Shown: one piece after another, positions 24,448 to 33,763 of the stretch
How positions within the stretch are numbered: position 1 is the stretch's first letter
How the letters are laid out: the number at the start of each line of letters is the position of its first letter
From: Rhizobium altiplani
GTDB lineage: Bacteria; Pseudomonadota; Alphaproteobacteria; Rhizobiales; Rhizobiaceae
Direction: 5' to 3'
Assembly: GCF_001542405.1 (NCBI RefSeq)
Contig: NZ_LNCD01000103.1
Span: forward strand, 1 to 64,000
Length of the DNA stretch: 64,000 nt
Translations under genes and position numbers: made by a program
The notes under the pieces: generated by a model
Told to the model about the DNA's origin: nothing
The model's input: the letters and a program-made list of their open reading frames with translations, nothing else
Database searches by the model: none

Positions 24448-27090
24448 ATGATTGATCCGGCGTATGCACACAGGGTTCGCGGTCCATTTCGGAGCGAGTG
24501 CCCGACGAGCGACGACTGCCGAACCGCACCGGTCAAAGCACTGAATTTCCCGAGGGCGACTTCAAAGTCGCTGCGATATCTTCTGCTGCAATCGTCGGTG
24601 GCGTCGATCGCCCTCCTGGCGATTGGCGGGACGCGAGCGGAAGCGGCCTGTGTCGAAACTGCGCCGGGATCAGGGGTCTTCGACTGTTCGGGAACCGGTC
24701 CGGGACCCGACTACATCGGACAATCGGTGACAATTAATGCCGACGCCACGGCAAGCTTCACCGACAACATTGAAATAACAGGCCCGGGCACAAGCACGCT
24801 CAACAACAACGGAACGCTGACCAACGGGCTGGTCGCGACGGACAACGACCGCTTCACGCTCAATAACCAGGGCCGGATAGACGGCAACATTCTCTTGCAG
24901 GGCACTGGTACGAATATCATTCTCAACCTTGGCGCGGGAACGGTTCAGAACGGTGTGACGAGCACCGGCACATCGAACGACACAGTCATCAACAACGGCT
25001 ATTTCGCGGGATCGATCAGCCTCGGAGCAGGAGACGACATCCTCGCCCTCGTTGCCGGCACGGTCCAGACGTCGGTCGACATGGGTGATGGCAACGACAC
25101 CTTCACCTGGTTGATTGGCAACGTCGCAGCCACGGTGCAAATGGGCAATGGCGACGATGTCGCGAACTTCGGCTTTCTATCGCAGGCAAATCTGACCGCG
25201 GGCAAGATCATCGACGGTGGGCTCGGCAACGACACACTGAATTGGGAGCGCACCACCAACGACGATGGCAGCCAGAGTGGCGACGCACCGTCCAGCCTCA
25301 TCAACTGGGAAGCCATCAATATCATCAACCAGTCCAAGCTGACGTTCATCTATACGACAAGCGTGCTGACACTTGGCGATTCCGTGACGGGAACCGGCAC
25401 GATCTCGGTCGATGCCACCAGCCGCATCGAGGCCGGAAATTCGTATGGCTACGCGATCGTGCCGTCCGACTCATCGCTGCTCGTGACAGTCAACAATGCC
25501 GGCATCATCGACATGACGAACGACGTGCCGGGTGCAGGCACCTCGTTGCATGACACTTTCAGGATCCTTGGCAACTACGTCGGCCAGAGTGGACAGCTCT
25601 TCCTTCACACCTATCTCGACACGGACAACTCACCGTCGGACAAGCTGGTCATCGATACCGGGCAGGCAAGCGGCTCGACGAGTATCCTCGTTACCAACGT
25701 CGACGGCCAGGGCGCGCTGACAAACGGCAACGGTATCCAGGTCGTCGACGCCATCAATGGAGGCACGACGACGACGAGTGCCTTTACACTCGGAGGCCCG
25801 GTCGCCGCCGGCCCGTTCGAGTACTTCCTCTATCGCGGCGGCGTTTCCCAGGCTGTTGACACCGACAACGACTGGTTCCTGCGCAACACGATCTCCCCGC
25901 CGCCGCCTCCTCCACCGCCGCCTCCGCCTCCTCCACCGCCGCCTCCGCCTCCGCCGCCGCCGCCGCCGCCTCCGCCTCCACCGCCGCCGCCGCCGCCACC
26001 GCCGCCGCCGCTGCCGCCACCACCGCCTTCGCCTCCTCCACCACCTTCGCCTCCTCCACCGCCGATTCCAAACATTCGGCCGGAGGTACCGGGGCAGGTG
26101 ATCGCGCCGCTAGTCGCGCAGCGCATGGGCCTCATGACGATGGGGACATTCCATCAGCGACGCGGCGACCAGTCGTTCCTGACAGGCGTCGGGGCTCTGG
26201 TCTATTCTGGGCCAGGCGCACAGGGAGATGCATCTGAAGGCGACGGCGACGGGCCACCGCCCGGCGTCTGGGGCCGAATCTTCGGCGCCAACAGCGATCT
26301 TGGCACCAATGCCACACTCAGCATTGCGGGTTACGACGTCGGACCGCAGTTCGACGGGAACTACTGGGGCATTCAGGTCGGAAGCGATCTCTACGAGATC
26401 GAACACGACAATGGCCACACGGAACGCTTCGGCCTTTTCTACACCCATGCAAATACGGACGGAGACATCAGCGGCAACATCTTCGGTCAGGTCAATCTGT
26501 CGGCCGGGACGCTGGACCTTTCCGAAGACAGTGTGGCAGCCTATTGGACACACCTCTCGCCAGAAGGCTGGTACGTCGACGTCATCGCCAAGTACGGGTG
26601 GCTCAACGGAACCAGCCGGTCGAACCGGGGCATCGCATCCGACGTCGATGGGACCAGCTTTGCAATGTCGGCGGAAACGGGTCTGCCCTTCGTGATCGCC
26701 GAGGGTTGGACGATCGAACCGCAGGCGCAGATCATCTGGCAACGCATCGACTTCGACGACACCAGTGACCGGTTCTCGAAGATAACCAACGAGGCCTTCG
26801 ATTCCTTTACCGGACGGATTGGCGCTCGCCTGCAGTATAGCTCGGGACCGGCGTATGGCCATCTCGGACTAAACCTCTGGCACGGCTTCTCGGCCGACCA
26901 GACAGTGACGTTTAATACGTTCCCATTGGTCACCCAGACCGAAGGCACGTGGTTGGAGGTTAATCTGGGCGGCGCATACGAGATCAGCGAGAACGTGTCG
27001 GCCTTCGGCGACCTCAGCTACTCCTTCGATGTCGACGGAGCAAAGAACAACATGTTCGGGGGGCAAGTCGGATTGAGGTTCAAGTGGTAG
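24448..27090 (+). CDS. Autotransporter (type Va secretion) with a long polyproline linker
   Basis: An 880-residue outer-membrane autotransporter. The signal region is extended (about 66 residues, hydrophobic core YLLLQSSVASIALLAIGG, cleavage near AEA-AC). The passenger (about 67-480) is rich in Asn, Gly, Thr and Asp with repeated NDT/GDGND motifs that suggest a beta-helix. A near-pure proline stretch of about 55 residues (484-540) separates it from a linker and the C-terminal beta-barrel (about 610-880), which begins around GVWGRIFGANSDLG and ends VGLRFKW with the terminal aromatic residue. The proline run would act as a rigid rod that spaces the passenger from the barrel. The passenger's ligand is unknown; adhesion is the usual guess. 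Confidence 0.9.
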   Translation: MIDPAYAHRVRGPFRSECPTSDDCRTAPVKALNFPRATSKSLRYLLLQSSVASIALLAIGGTRAEAACVETAPGSGVFDCSGTGPGPDYIGQSVTINADATASFTDNIEITGPGTSTLNNNGTLTNGLVATDNDRFTLNNQGRIDGNILLQGTGTNIILNLGAGTVQNGVTSTGTSNDTVINNGYFAGSISLGAGDDILALVAGTVQTSVDMGDGNDTFTWLIGNVAATVQMGNGDDVANFGFLSQANLTAGKIIDGGLGNDTLNWERTTNDDGSQSGDAPSSLINWEAINIINQSKLTFIYTTSVLTLGDSVTGTGTISVDATSRIEAGNSYGYAIVPSDSSLLVTVNNAGIIDMTNDVPGAGTSLHDTFRILGNYVGQSGQLFLHTYLDTDNSPSDKLVIDTGQASGSTSILVTNVDGQGALTNGNGIQVVDAINGGTTTTSAFTLGGPVAAGPFEYFLYRGGVSQAVDTDNDWFLRNTISPPPPPPPPPPPPPPPPPPPPPPPPPPPPPPPPPPPPPPLPPPPPSPPPPPSPPPPPIPNIRPEVPGQVIAPLVAQRMGLMTMGTFHQRRGDQSFLTGVGALVYSGPGAQGDASEGDGDGPPPGVWGRIFGANSDLGTNATLSIAGYDVGPQFDGNYWGIQVGSDLYEIEHDNGHTERFGLFYTHANTDGDISGNIFGQVNLSAGTLDLSEDSVAAYWTHLSPEGWYVDVIAKYGWLNGTSRSNRGIASDVDGTSFAMSAETGLPFVIAEGWTIEPQAQIIWQRIDFDDTSDRFSKITNEAFDSFTGRIGARLQYSSGPAYGHLGLNLWHGFSADQTVTFNTFPLVTQTEGTWLEVNLGGAYEISENVSAFGDLSYSFDVDGAKNNMFGGQVGLRFKW
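25897..26067 (+). repeat. Low-complexity CCN-codon tract encoding polyproline
   Basis: About 57 codons, nearly all CCG, CCT or CCA, broken by single Leu, Ser and Ile codons. The mix of codons makes long exact slippage units short, but the tract can still change length. It opens a long minus-strand polyglycine frame, which is an artefact. Confidence 0.9.
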
Positions 27091-27157
27091 GAGAGTTGCT
27101 GGACGAGGAACATCGTGACAAAGATCGCCGCCTACACTCAAGCGGCGATATCATCCA

Positions 27158-27892
27158 ATGAAATCACTGACCGCCTACATCATCGACGGCCACGATGTCC
27201 GCATTCGCCCGGCTCCTGTCGAACGCGATTGGATGGACGGCACCGACGAGCGTTTCGCCTATCGGTGCCTGCCCCTCAACATAGCTAATGCGCATGGCTG
27301 GGAACTCCTTTGCACGACACCGTTTTCGGCCGTGTGGGACGGGCGCAAGGGAAAGGATGCCATTCGCATCAAATCCCGGTCGGGAACGACTGCATCCGCC
27401 ATCAGCCATTTCGGTGACGGTGTCCTGACGTTCCACGTGCCTTGCCTCTTCCGGACGGAATCTGGGGTCGACCTCTTCGTCACTGGCCCACTCAACCGGC
27501 CCAAGGATGCCATCGCCCCGCTATCAGGCGTCATCGAGACTGACTGGTCTCCATATACCTTCACGATGAACTGGAAGTTCACCCGACCGTTCCAGAAAGT
27601 GTATTTTGAAGCGGACGAACCCTACTGCCACCTGTTTCCACTCGCGCGAGGAAGTCTCGAGGGCATCGCCCCGGACGTCCGCAATCTGTCGGAAAATCCG
27701 GATCTGGAGAGGGAATATGACCAGTGGACGAAGAGCCGCAACACCTTCAATGCAGCCCTAACCGAACCGGATTCGAAGGCGTCCCAGGACAAATGGCAGA
27801 AGGCTTACTTCCGGGGGGAGGCTCCCAGCGGTGCGCCCGGGCCGAGCGATCACAAGAGTAGGCTTAGGTTGAAGCCGTTTGCGAAGTCGTAG
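27158..27892 (+). CDS. DUF6065 family protein
   Basis: A 244-residue soluble protein. The family pattern is visible: an N-terminal strand with IRPAPVERDWMDGT, then CLPLNIANAHGWELLC, then AVWDG, and a central GVLTFHVPCLFRTESGVDLFVTGP followed by PLSGVIETDWSPYTFTMNWK. The family occurs across proteobacteria with no established function. It stands 67 bases after the autotransporter gene on the same strand, but no link in function is evident. Confidence 0.8.
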   Translation: MKSLTAYIIDGHDVRIRPAPVERDWMDGTDERFAYRCLPLNIANAHGWELLCTTPFSAVWDGRKGKDAIRIKSRSGTTASAISHFGDGVLTFHVPCLFRTESGVDLFVTGPLNRPKDAIAPLSGVIETDWSPYTFTMNWKFTRPFQKVYFEADEPYCHLFPLARGSLEGIAPDVRNLSENPDLEREYDQWTKSRNTFNAALTEPDSKASQDKWQKAYFRGEAPSGAPGPSDHKSRLRLKPFAKS

Positions 27893-28028
27893 AGCGCGCT
27901 TCGCACCTCACCCTCTCTGAATCGAAGCACTCCCGTCGCCCCAGCAATATTCCCAAGATACTTGGTTTGATGTACCCTATGATTGCTAAAACTGAAAATT
28001 GTGATTGCGGAATTGGAGGGGAGAGCCA

Positions 28029-28403
28029 ATGACTCGTGCGCCGGGCCGGAAGGTGGGCAAATCACTCAACATCGTCGCTTCGATGCTAGTCATGCTCTGC
28101 GTTTCGCTTGGGTTTAACCAGGCGACCGGCGCTGTCGCCCGCGCACAGGAAACGCAAACCCCTCTTGATGAATTTCCGTTTATTGTAATGTGCAAAGTTA
28201 AAAGCTCGTACCTTGCATTCCACTTGTCGCGGGTAACGAAAGACCACACGGCTATCTACCTTGCCTCGGATAATATCGTTGGCAAGATAACGCTACACGG
28301 CCATGCGGAGGCCGTAAACGGCGCAGGCGGGGGAGACTGTTTGGGCAAAACGCTAGATCAGCTCCGCTCGTCTGGACAAGCCCGTTTCCTGAAATCCGAA
28401 TAG
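28029..28403 (+). CDS. Small exported protein of unknown function
   Basis: A 124-residue protein with a clear Sec signal (KSLNIVASMLVMLCVSLGFN, cleavage after AVARA-QE near residue 41). The mature domain of about 80 residues has one central Cys and one near the C-terminus (VMCKVKSS and GGGDCLGK) that could form a disulphide. GGAGGGGAG precedes the ATG at 28029 and fixes the start. No family is recognised. Confidence 0.65.
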   Translation: MTRAPGRKVGKSLNIVASMLVMLCVSLGFNQATGAVARAQETQTPLDEFPFIVMCKVKSSYLAFHLSRVTKDHTAIYLASDNIVGKITLHGHAEAVNGAGGGDCLGKTLDQLRSSGQARFLKSE

Positions 28404-28762
28404 GCTCAATCACGACAGCGATTATTTGCTAGTATTGCCATCAAGGTTAGCGGCGGTTTTGGCAGCCAAGGGAAGGATTGGAGCGGCTGGGAGACTTCAT
28501 GCTGGCCCTCGTGGTTCGGGTTGGATTTGGTCCCGGCGTCACCCTTTCTGAACCGTCGTTTTTGCTTGTTCTCCCGGTTACCCGTCGTGGCGCGCTGGTT
28601 TCTGAACACGACACTCTCTTCACTCTTATGCCGGCTGTGCAATCAGGGAGCCTGCGTAGCTTTCAATTGCCCCGCCGGTGTCGTGCACACGAGGCCATGT
28701 AGCGCGCACAGCCATCGTTAGGATAGATAAGGTGCTTGAGCCGTTTATCTCCCCGAGGTCCA
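28404..28762. other. Intergenic region without a recognised gene
   Basis: 359 bases upstream of the AraC gene. Two overlapping short frames (28478-28721) lack ribosome-binding sites and resemble nothing known. The region should carry the AraC promoter. Confidence 0.4.
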
Positions 28763-29725
28763 ATGTCTGAAGTCGACTGGTTGAGCCATCTCCTGCAAAT
28801 CATCACGGTCACCGGTCAGCTCGAGGTCCGCTGTGCCTACGGTGCGCCATGGCGCGTGGCCTGGAGCCGGGCGGCGGCGAACGAAATCCCCTATCACGTC
28901 ATCGTCAAGGGTCGAGCCGTTTTCGAGGATCCCGAGACAAGAACAGCGAGGGAGCTGGTGAGCGGAGATATTGTGTTGCTACCTCACGGTGCGGCGCATG
29001 TGCTGCACGACGGTAGCGGGCAAACACCGATCCCCACTCAACAGCACCAAGGGGCCGCCGGTTGGATGCTGAGCGAAAATGACAGCCAGGGAGAGCGACT
29101 CGATCTGTTGTGTGGCCGATTCTTTATTGCTGCGCCCCATGATAGATTGGTCCGCAACTACCTGCCCACAAATCTCGTGACGCGCGCCATGGACGGCGAT
29201 GGAGATAGTGGTTCGGCTTCCAACCAACTGGCAAGTCTAGTGGGGCTAATGCGAATGGAATCGGCCGGCGACCGAGCAGGAGGGCGCGCGGTTCTCAATG
29301 CGCTTTCTTCAGCCCTTTTTACACTCGTGCTTCGCGCCGCAAGTGAGTCCGAGAAAGCCCCCGAAGGTCTGTTAGCACTAGCCGGCCATCCGCGGCTGGC
29401 TCCAGCCATCGCTGCCATGCTTGCCGACCCGGCCCAAGCTTGGAAACTCCCCGATCTCGCAGACTTGTGCGGCATGTCACGTGCTACATTTATGCGACAC
29501 TTTCAGGACAGGCTGGGTTGTTCGGCCCTCGATCTACTGACTGATCTGCGTATGAGCCTGGCAGCCAACGAATTGAAAAAGCCGGCGATCAGCACCGAGG
29601 CGGTGGCCGAAACGGTCGGCTATCAATCCGTTTCGGCATTCCGGCGTGTCTTTGCGGAGAGAATGGGGATGACACCCGGGGAATGGCGCAGACAGGCGCA
29701 CGGCGGCGAAACGGGCCCGGGTTAG
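28763..29725 (+). CDS. AraC-family regulator with N-terminal cupin domain
   Basis: A 320-residue regulator. Residues 1-180 form a cupin sensor (EVDWLSHLLQIITVTGQLEV, YHVIVKGRAVFED, LVSGDIVLLPHGAAHVLHDG). The C-terminal 100 residues hold two HTH motifs (KLPDLADLCGMSRATFMRHF and ISTEAVAETVGYQSVSAFRR, then VFAERMGMTPGEWRR). The ATG at 28763 follows CGAGGT; an upstream TTG is less likely. It precedes a redox-enzyme cluster on the same strand, as is common for AraC regulators of quinone or nitroaromatic stress genes, and probably controls it. Confidence 0.88.
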   Translation: MSEVDWLSHLLQIITVTGQLEVRCAYGAPWRVAWSRAAANEIPYHVIVKGRAVFEDPETRTARELVSGDIVLLPHGAAHVLHDGSGQTPIPTQQHQGAAGWMLSENDSQGERLDLLCGRFFIAAPHDRLVRNYLPTNLVTRAMDGDGDSGSASNQLASLVGLMRMESAGDRAGGRAVLNALSSALFTLVLRAASESEKAPEGLLALAGHPRLAPAIAAMLADPAQAWKLPDLADLCGMSRATFMRHFQDRLGCSALDLLTDLRMSLAANELKKPAISTEAVAETVGYQSVSAFRRVFAERMGMTPGEWRRQAHGGETGPG

Positions 29726-29761
29726 GAAAGTCCCGCACAATTGATCCTTTCGAGCATCATA

Positions 29762-29790
29762 TTGAGATAATTCAGTCTCGTTATTCTCAA
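29762..29790. promoter_or_regulatory. Imperfect inverted repeat upstream of the nitroreductase gene
   Basis: TTGAGATAA (29762-29770) faces TTATTCTCAA (29781-29790) with one extra base, and ATAA/TTAT pair exactly. It lies 50 bases before the nitroreductase ATG and is a plausible operator for the AraC or another regulator. Confidence 0.4.
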
Positions 29791-29839
29791 ATTGGTCGGT
29801 AAATTGGGTTCCGTAATCACTTGATGCGGGAGCAACCCA

Positions 29840-30493
29840 ATGAACTACATCAGCAACGCAGCCAACCAACCGACGCCGACGAATGCCGTCATCGAAACCA
29901 TTCTGAGCCGTAGCGCTGCCAAATACTACGACACCACCGCCGCGCTGAGCGACGATGAGATCCGAGATCTGGTGCGGATCGGCACGTCCGCGCCGACATC
30001 GTTCCACTTACAGAACTGGCGGTTTATCGCTGTCCGTACGCAAGGGGCAAAGGCCCGGCTACGTCCGATCGCCTGGAATCAGCCAGCGATCACCGAAGCC
30101 GCCGTCACATTCATTGTCATCGGTCGGTTGGCCGATGCCAGCACCGTCCCCGAGCGCCTCGCCCCGGTGGTGGAGGCCGGCATCATGCCGGCGCATCTGG
30201 TGGCGGAGTGGGAAGCACCCGCTCGCGGCCTCTATGACGATCAACCCCAGCGGCAGCGCGACGAAGCGGTACGCTCTGCTACTTTTGGCACCTCCGCGAT
30301 CATCTATGCAGCTCGCTCCCTTGGCCTCGGTACGACGCCGATGATCGGCTTCGACGCAGGGGCCGTGCACAGCGAGTTCGGCCTGGCCGAAGACGAAATC
30401 CCGGTCATGCTTTTGACCGTAGGGCCGGAGCGGGCCGGCAACTGGCCGCAGAAGCCGCGCATGCCGGTGGCCGATGTCCTGTCCTTCGCATGA
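29840..30493 (+). CDS. Nitroreductase-family flavoprotein
   Basis: A 217-residue FMN enzyme of the nitroreductase fold. The N-terminal FMN-binding segment is ETILSRSAAKYYDTTAALSD, followed by LVRIGTSAPTSFHLQNWRFI. The C-terminal loop SLGLGTTPMIGFD is also characteristic. It should reduce nitro compounds, quinones or similar acceptors with NAD(P)H. GGGAG precedes the ATG. It is the first gene of a same-strand run with a CMD protein (34-base gap) and an azoreductase (43-base gap), indicating an oxidative or electrophile-stress operon. Confidence 0.9.
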   Translation: MNYISNAANQPTPTNAVIETILSRSAAKYYDTTAALSDDEIRDLVRIGTSAPTSFHLQNWRFIAVRTQGAKARLRPIAWNQPAITEAAVTFIVIGRLADASTVPERLAPVVEAGIMPAHLVAEWEAPARGLYDDQPQRQRDEAVRSATFGTSAIIYAARSLGLGTTPMIGFDAGAVHSEFGLAEDEIPVMLLTVGPERAGNWPQKPRMPVADVLSFA

Positions 30494-30527
30494 TTTGCAG
30501 TCCAATCAAAAGCTTATGGAGATTTAG

Positions 30528-31073
30528 ATGCCCAGAACCACTACCCTGAGGCCGGATCAGGTCCCGGCCGAGTCGAAACCGACCCTCGATATGTTCACCA
30601 AAAGTATCGGGTTCACGCCCAACATGATGGCAGCCTTCGCGCAGAGCCCGATCGCGTTCAACGCGTGGGCAACCCTGCTCGGCTCCCTGAGCAAGGCGCT
30701 CGACGTGAAGACACGCGACAGTATCGGCCTCGCCGTTTCCGAGGTGAACGGTTGCAACTACTGCCTGACGGTTCACAGTTTCACTGCTGAACACATGGCC
30801 AAGCTGCCGGCCAGCGACATCATTCTCGCACGCAAGGGCCACGCCAACGATCCAAAGCGCGACGCCGCAGTCCAGTTTGCGCGCAAGGTCATTGAGACCC
30901 GCGGACACGTTTCTGATGCCGATCTGAAAGCCGTCCGTGATGTCGGGTACACGGACGCGAACGCCATCGAGATTGTGGCACTGGTCGCCATGTACACGCT
31001 GACGAATTTCTTCAACAACGTCTTCGATCCCGAGAAAGATTTTCCCGCCGTAACGCCGGCCGGGTCGATCTGA
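30528..31073 (+). CDS. Carboxymuconolactone decarboxylase/AhpD-like peroxidase
   Basis: A 181-residue member of the CMD/AhpD fold. The redox motif CNYCLTVHSF (CxxC followed by His) is that of AhpD-type alkylhydroperoxidases, with SEVNGCNYC in the typical context. DAAVQFARKVIETRG and the helix AIEIVALVAMYTLTNFFNNV complete the fold. It probably detoxifies peroxides produced by flavoenzyme cycling. It lies between a nitroreductase and an azoreductase gene in the same operon. Confidence 0.9.
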   Translation: MPRTTTLRPDQVPAESKPTLDMFTKSIGFTPNMMAAFAQSPIAFNAWATLLGSLSKALDVKTRDSIGLAVSEVNGCNYCLTVHSFTAEHMAKLPASDIILARKGHANDPKRDAAVQFARKVIETRGHVSDADLKAVRDVGYTDANAIEIVALVAMYTLTNFFNNVFDPEKDFPAVTPAGSI

Positions 31074-31116
31074 TCCTATCCCGTCGCAACTTATCGAAGT
31101 CACTGGGATCAATCAC

Positions 31117-31773
31117 ATGAACATCCTCCATATTGATAGCAGTCCGCGTCGACAATCGCATAGCCGTCAGCTTTCTGCGGCAGTCGTCGAAAAGCTTCTC
31201 GAAGTTGCACCGGGCGCAAGCGTCAGCCGGCGTGACCTGGGGACCGAACCCTTGCCTCACGCGGTGGCTGATTATGCGGTGGCGTTATCGACGCCGACCA
31301 CGTTGTCGGCCCCTCCGAAAGGTTCTCTCGATGTTTCGGAAGCGCTTATCCAGGAAGTCGAAGCAGCTGATGTGATTGTCATCGGAACGCCGATGCACAA
31401 CTTCGCGATCCCTTCGGCCCTCAAGGCTTGGATCGATCAAATTCTGCGCGTCGGTCGCACAATGAAGTCGACACCCGCTGGGAAGGTGGGAATGCTCCGG
31501 GACCGTCCGGTCTTTATCGGTGTCGCCTCCGGAGCCATCTTTAGCGGTGAGCGAGCTAACCAGCCGGACTTTCTCACCCCCTATCTGTCGCTGGCACTCA
31601 GCTGCATTGGGCTGAAGACCCAGCAGTTTCTCCCCTTGCAGGCCACCGCGTTCCTGGACTGGAACGAAGCGCCCTTGGCTAGAAAGAAAGTCCTCGCCGC
31701 TCTCGACCTCAGTGTGGTGAGGGAGCCTCGAGGCATGCGCAGCGGTCCTGCCGCCCTGCCGAGCACCGGTTGA
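31117..31773 (+). CDS. azoR: FMN-dependent NADH:quinone oxidoreductase (azoreductase)
   Basis: A 218-residue flavodoxin-fold enzyme. MNILHIDSSPRRQSHSRQLS binds the FMN phosphate, and VIGTPMHNFAIPSALKAWID is the AzoR signature followed by QILRVGRTM. The length fits the family (about 200). It reduces quinones and azo dyes by two electrons with NAD(P)H. It is third in a redox operon behind nitroreductase and AhpD-like genes. The symbol reflects family membership rather than a proven orthologue. Confidence 0.9.
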   Translation: MNILHIDSSPRRQSHSRQLSAAVVEKLLEVAPGASVSRRDLGTEPLPHAVADYAVALSTPTTLSAPPKGSLDVSEALIQEVEAADVIVIGTPMHNFAIPSALKAWIDQILRVGRTMKSTPAGKVGMLRDRPVFIGVASGAIFSGERANQPDFLTPYLSLALSCIGLKTQQFLPLQATAFLDWNEAPLARKKVLAALDLSVVREPRGMRSGPAALPSTG

Positions 31774-31859
31774 CCCTGATGCGATACGGCGCCGCAAGCC
31801 CCTGCACAGCTTCATCTTAACCCCTCCGGCCTGCCGGACTTACAATAACGAGACTTCAG

Positions 31860-32327
31860 ATGATTTTACCAACCACCATGCTTCCACAGATCGGCGACAG
31901 GATCACCGACCATGCAGCGCCGCCAGACGACAGCGCGATTCGAGAATGGATCGGACCGCAGGCATTCGGACATTGGGCCGAACTGCGCAGTTGGATCGAC
32001 GAGTTCTATCCTGCAGTTTTCGAGCCGGACTGGCTCTACGGTGGCAGGAACCGCGGTTGGTCCTTGCGCTACAAGAAAACCAAGGCGTTCACCACGCTGG
32101 TGCCGGAATACCGGCGGTTTTCGGCTGTCGTGGTCATGGGCGGAGCAGAACGAGAGAAGTTTGAGGAGCGGCGTTATGTTTGGCGCCCGCATCTGGTCAA
32201 ACGCTACGATGAGGCCAAAACGTATGTCGACGGGAAATGGCTGACCCTTGCCATCTCATCGACCGATGATCTGGACGATGTAACTGCGCTTCTGACGATG
32301 AAGCGCCCGCCACCATCGCGCGGTTGA
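31860..32327 (+). CDS. DUF3788 family protein
   Basis: A 155-residue protein. The family core is visible as WAELRSWIDEFYPAVFEPDW, YGGRNRGWSLRYKKTKAFTT and LVPEYRRFSAVVVMGGAERE, ending in GKWLTLAISSTDDLDDVTAL. DUF3788 has a heme-utilisation/YdhG-like fold and no assigned activity. It lies 87 bases after azoR on the same strand. The ATG at 31860 has a weak ribosome-binding site; 31881 is an alternative. Confidence 0.8.
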   Translation: MILPTTMLPQIGDRITDHAAPPDDSAIREWIGPQAFGHWAELRSWIDEFYPAVFEPDWLYGGRNRGWSLRYKKTKAFTTLVPEYRRFSAVVVMGGAEREKFEERRYVWRPHLVKRYDEAKTYVDGKWLTLAISSTDDLDDVTALLTMKRPPPSRG

Positions 32328-32512
32328 ATGTCATCCCGGGTTCACGGCGCTGCGGCTCCATCGAACTCGGGCGGCGATCTCTTCGACATCGCACACCAAC
32401 TCGAGATCACGGTCGGCGCGGAAGCGAACCGACAGCCTCTTGTGTGCGAGATCGAATAGTTTTCCGCAAGCAATTTAGTCTGAAGCAACAAACTTCTGAG
32501 GAGATAAATCCC

Positions 32513-33430
32513 ATGAAAGCGATCATAGCAACTGATCAAGCCGCGGGAACGGCCGGCATGAAGCTGGTGGAGCGGCCCGAGCCGCAGGCGGCGATAAACG
32601 ACGTCATCGTTGAGGTTCATGCGGCGGGATTCGTCCCGACAGAACTGACCTGGCCCTCGACCTGGGTCGACCGGGTTGGCCGCGAGCGGACACCGTCGGT
32701 CCCCGGGCATGAGCTGGCCGGGGTGGTCACCGCTCTGGGCTATGGCACGACCGGACTGTCGGTGGGGCAGCGGGTGTTCGGCCTCACGGATTGGTATCGC
32801 GACGGGACCTTAGGGGAATACGTGGCTGTCGAGGCGCGCAATCTCGCGCCGCTGCCAGGCGAAGTCGATTTCGCGGTGGGCGCGAGCTTGCCAATCTCGG
32901 GCCTGACCGCATGGCAGGGATTGTTTCAGCACGGCCGTCTTCAGGCTGGCCAGAGCATCCTCGTACACGGTGCCGCGGGCGCAGTTGGCGCGATTGCAGT
33001 GCAGCTAGCGCGCGACTTCGGTGCTTATGTCATTGGCACCGGACGCTCCGCCGACCGTCAGAAGGCTCTCGAATTCGGCGCCCTGGAGTTCGTGGATCTT
33101 GAAAACGATGTCCTCGAAGACGTCGGTGGCGTCGATCTGGTGTATGATGTCATTGGCGGCGATATTGGAAAGCGTTCTGCGGGCCTCATACGCGCCGGAG
33201 GAACGCTGGTGTCCATTGTTGGGCCAGTCGAGGCGCGGCCCGCCGACGGTCTGGCAATCGACTTCGTCGTTGAATCCAATCGTGCCCAGCTGGACGAAAT
33301 CGTTCAGCGTGTACGGGACGGACGCCTCCGGACGAACATCGGCAACATCTCTACACTCGATAGCGCTATTGCCACCTTTAACTCGACCGAGCGGCGCACT
33401 GGGAAAACGATCATCCGAATTCGTCCATGA
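32513..33430 (+). CDS. NADP-dependent quinone oxidoreductase (MDR superfamily, zinc-free)
   Basis: A 305-residue medium-chain dehydrogenase/reductase. The GroES-like domain has VPGHELAGVVTALG and FGLTDWYRDGTLGEYVAV. The nucleotide-binding fold has SILVHGAAGAVGAIAVQLAR followed by YVIGTGRSADRQKALEFGA. Catalytic-zinc cysteines are absent, as in quinone reductases. GAGGAG lies ten bases before the ATG at 32513, so longer frames are rejected. It closes the redox-stress cluster, probably reducing quinones or enones. Confidence 0.88.
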   Translation: MKAIIATDQAAGTAGMKLVERPEPQAAINDVIVEVHAAGFVPTELTWPSTWVDRVGRERTPSVPGHELAGVVTALGYGTTGLSVGQRVFGLTDWYRDGTLGEYVAVEARNLAPLPGEVDFAVGASLPISGLTAWQGLFQHGRLQAGQSILVHGAAGAVGAIAVQLARDFGAYVIGTGRSADRQKALEFGALEFVDLENDVLEDVGGVDLVYDVIGGDIGKRSAGLIRAGGTLVSIVGPVEARPADGLAIDFVVESNRAQLDEIVQRVRDGRLRTNIGNISTLDSAIATFNSTERRTGKTIIRIRP

Positions 33431-33763
33431 TCGGTATCGATACAATATATCCAGCGGCCTGATAGCAATCGCGGTCCTCGACCTGATCCTTTTCGGCCGG
33501 CGCAACAACTCCGGCCGACGCACAGGCTGCAGATCTTCAAAGAGCATATATTCGAGCGGCTCGGACATCGTCGTGACCTGACCTTGAGCGGGCTTCTGCA
33601 ACGACAGCGTCGATCGGCCGGAAGCCTGAAGAGCAGTCATTGCGTAGGGCTACGACGTCGGCTGCCTCCAGCTCGATTGCAACCGAGGACGCTCTGAGCA
33701 GCGGCTGAAAGTTCTTTCTTGCTCCCTGTCTCCCTGCTATCCTGAAAGTGAGGAGACCGCGCC
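33431..33763. other. Intergenic region without a recognised gene
   Basis: 333 bases before the adenylate cyclase gene. Only shadow frames are present. No dyad or promoter could be singled out with confidence. Confidence 0.4.

Noticed and set aside
25830..26135. Minus-strand polyglycine frame
   Set aside because: It is the complement of the polyproline tract of the autotransporter.
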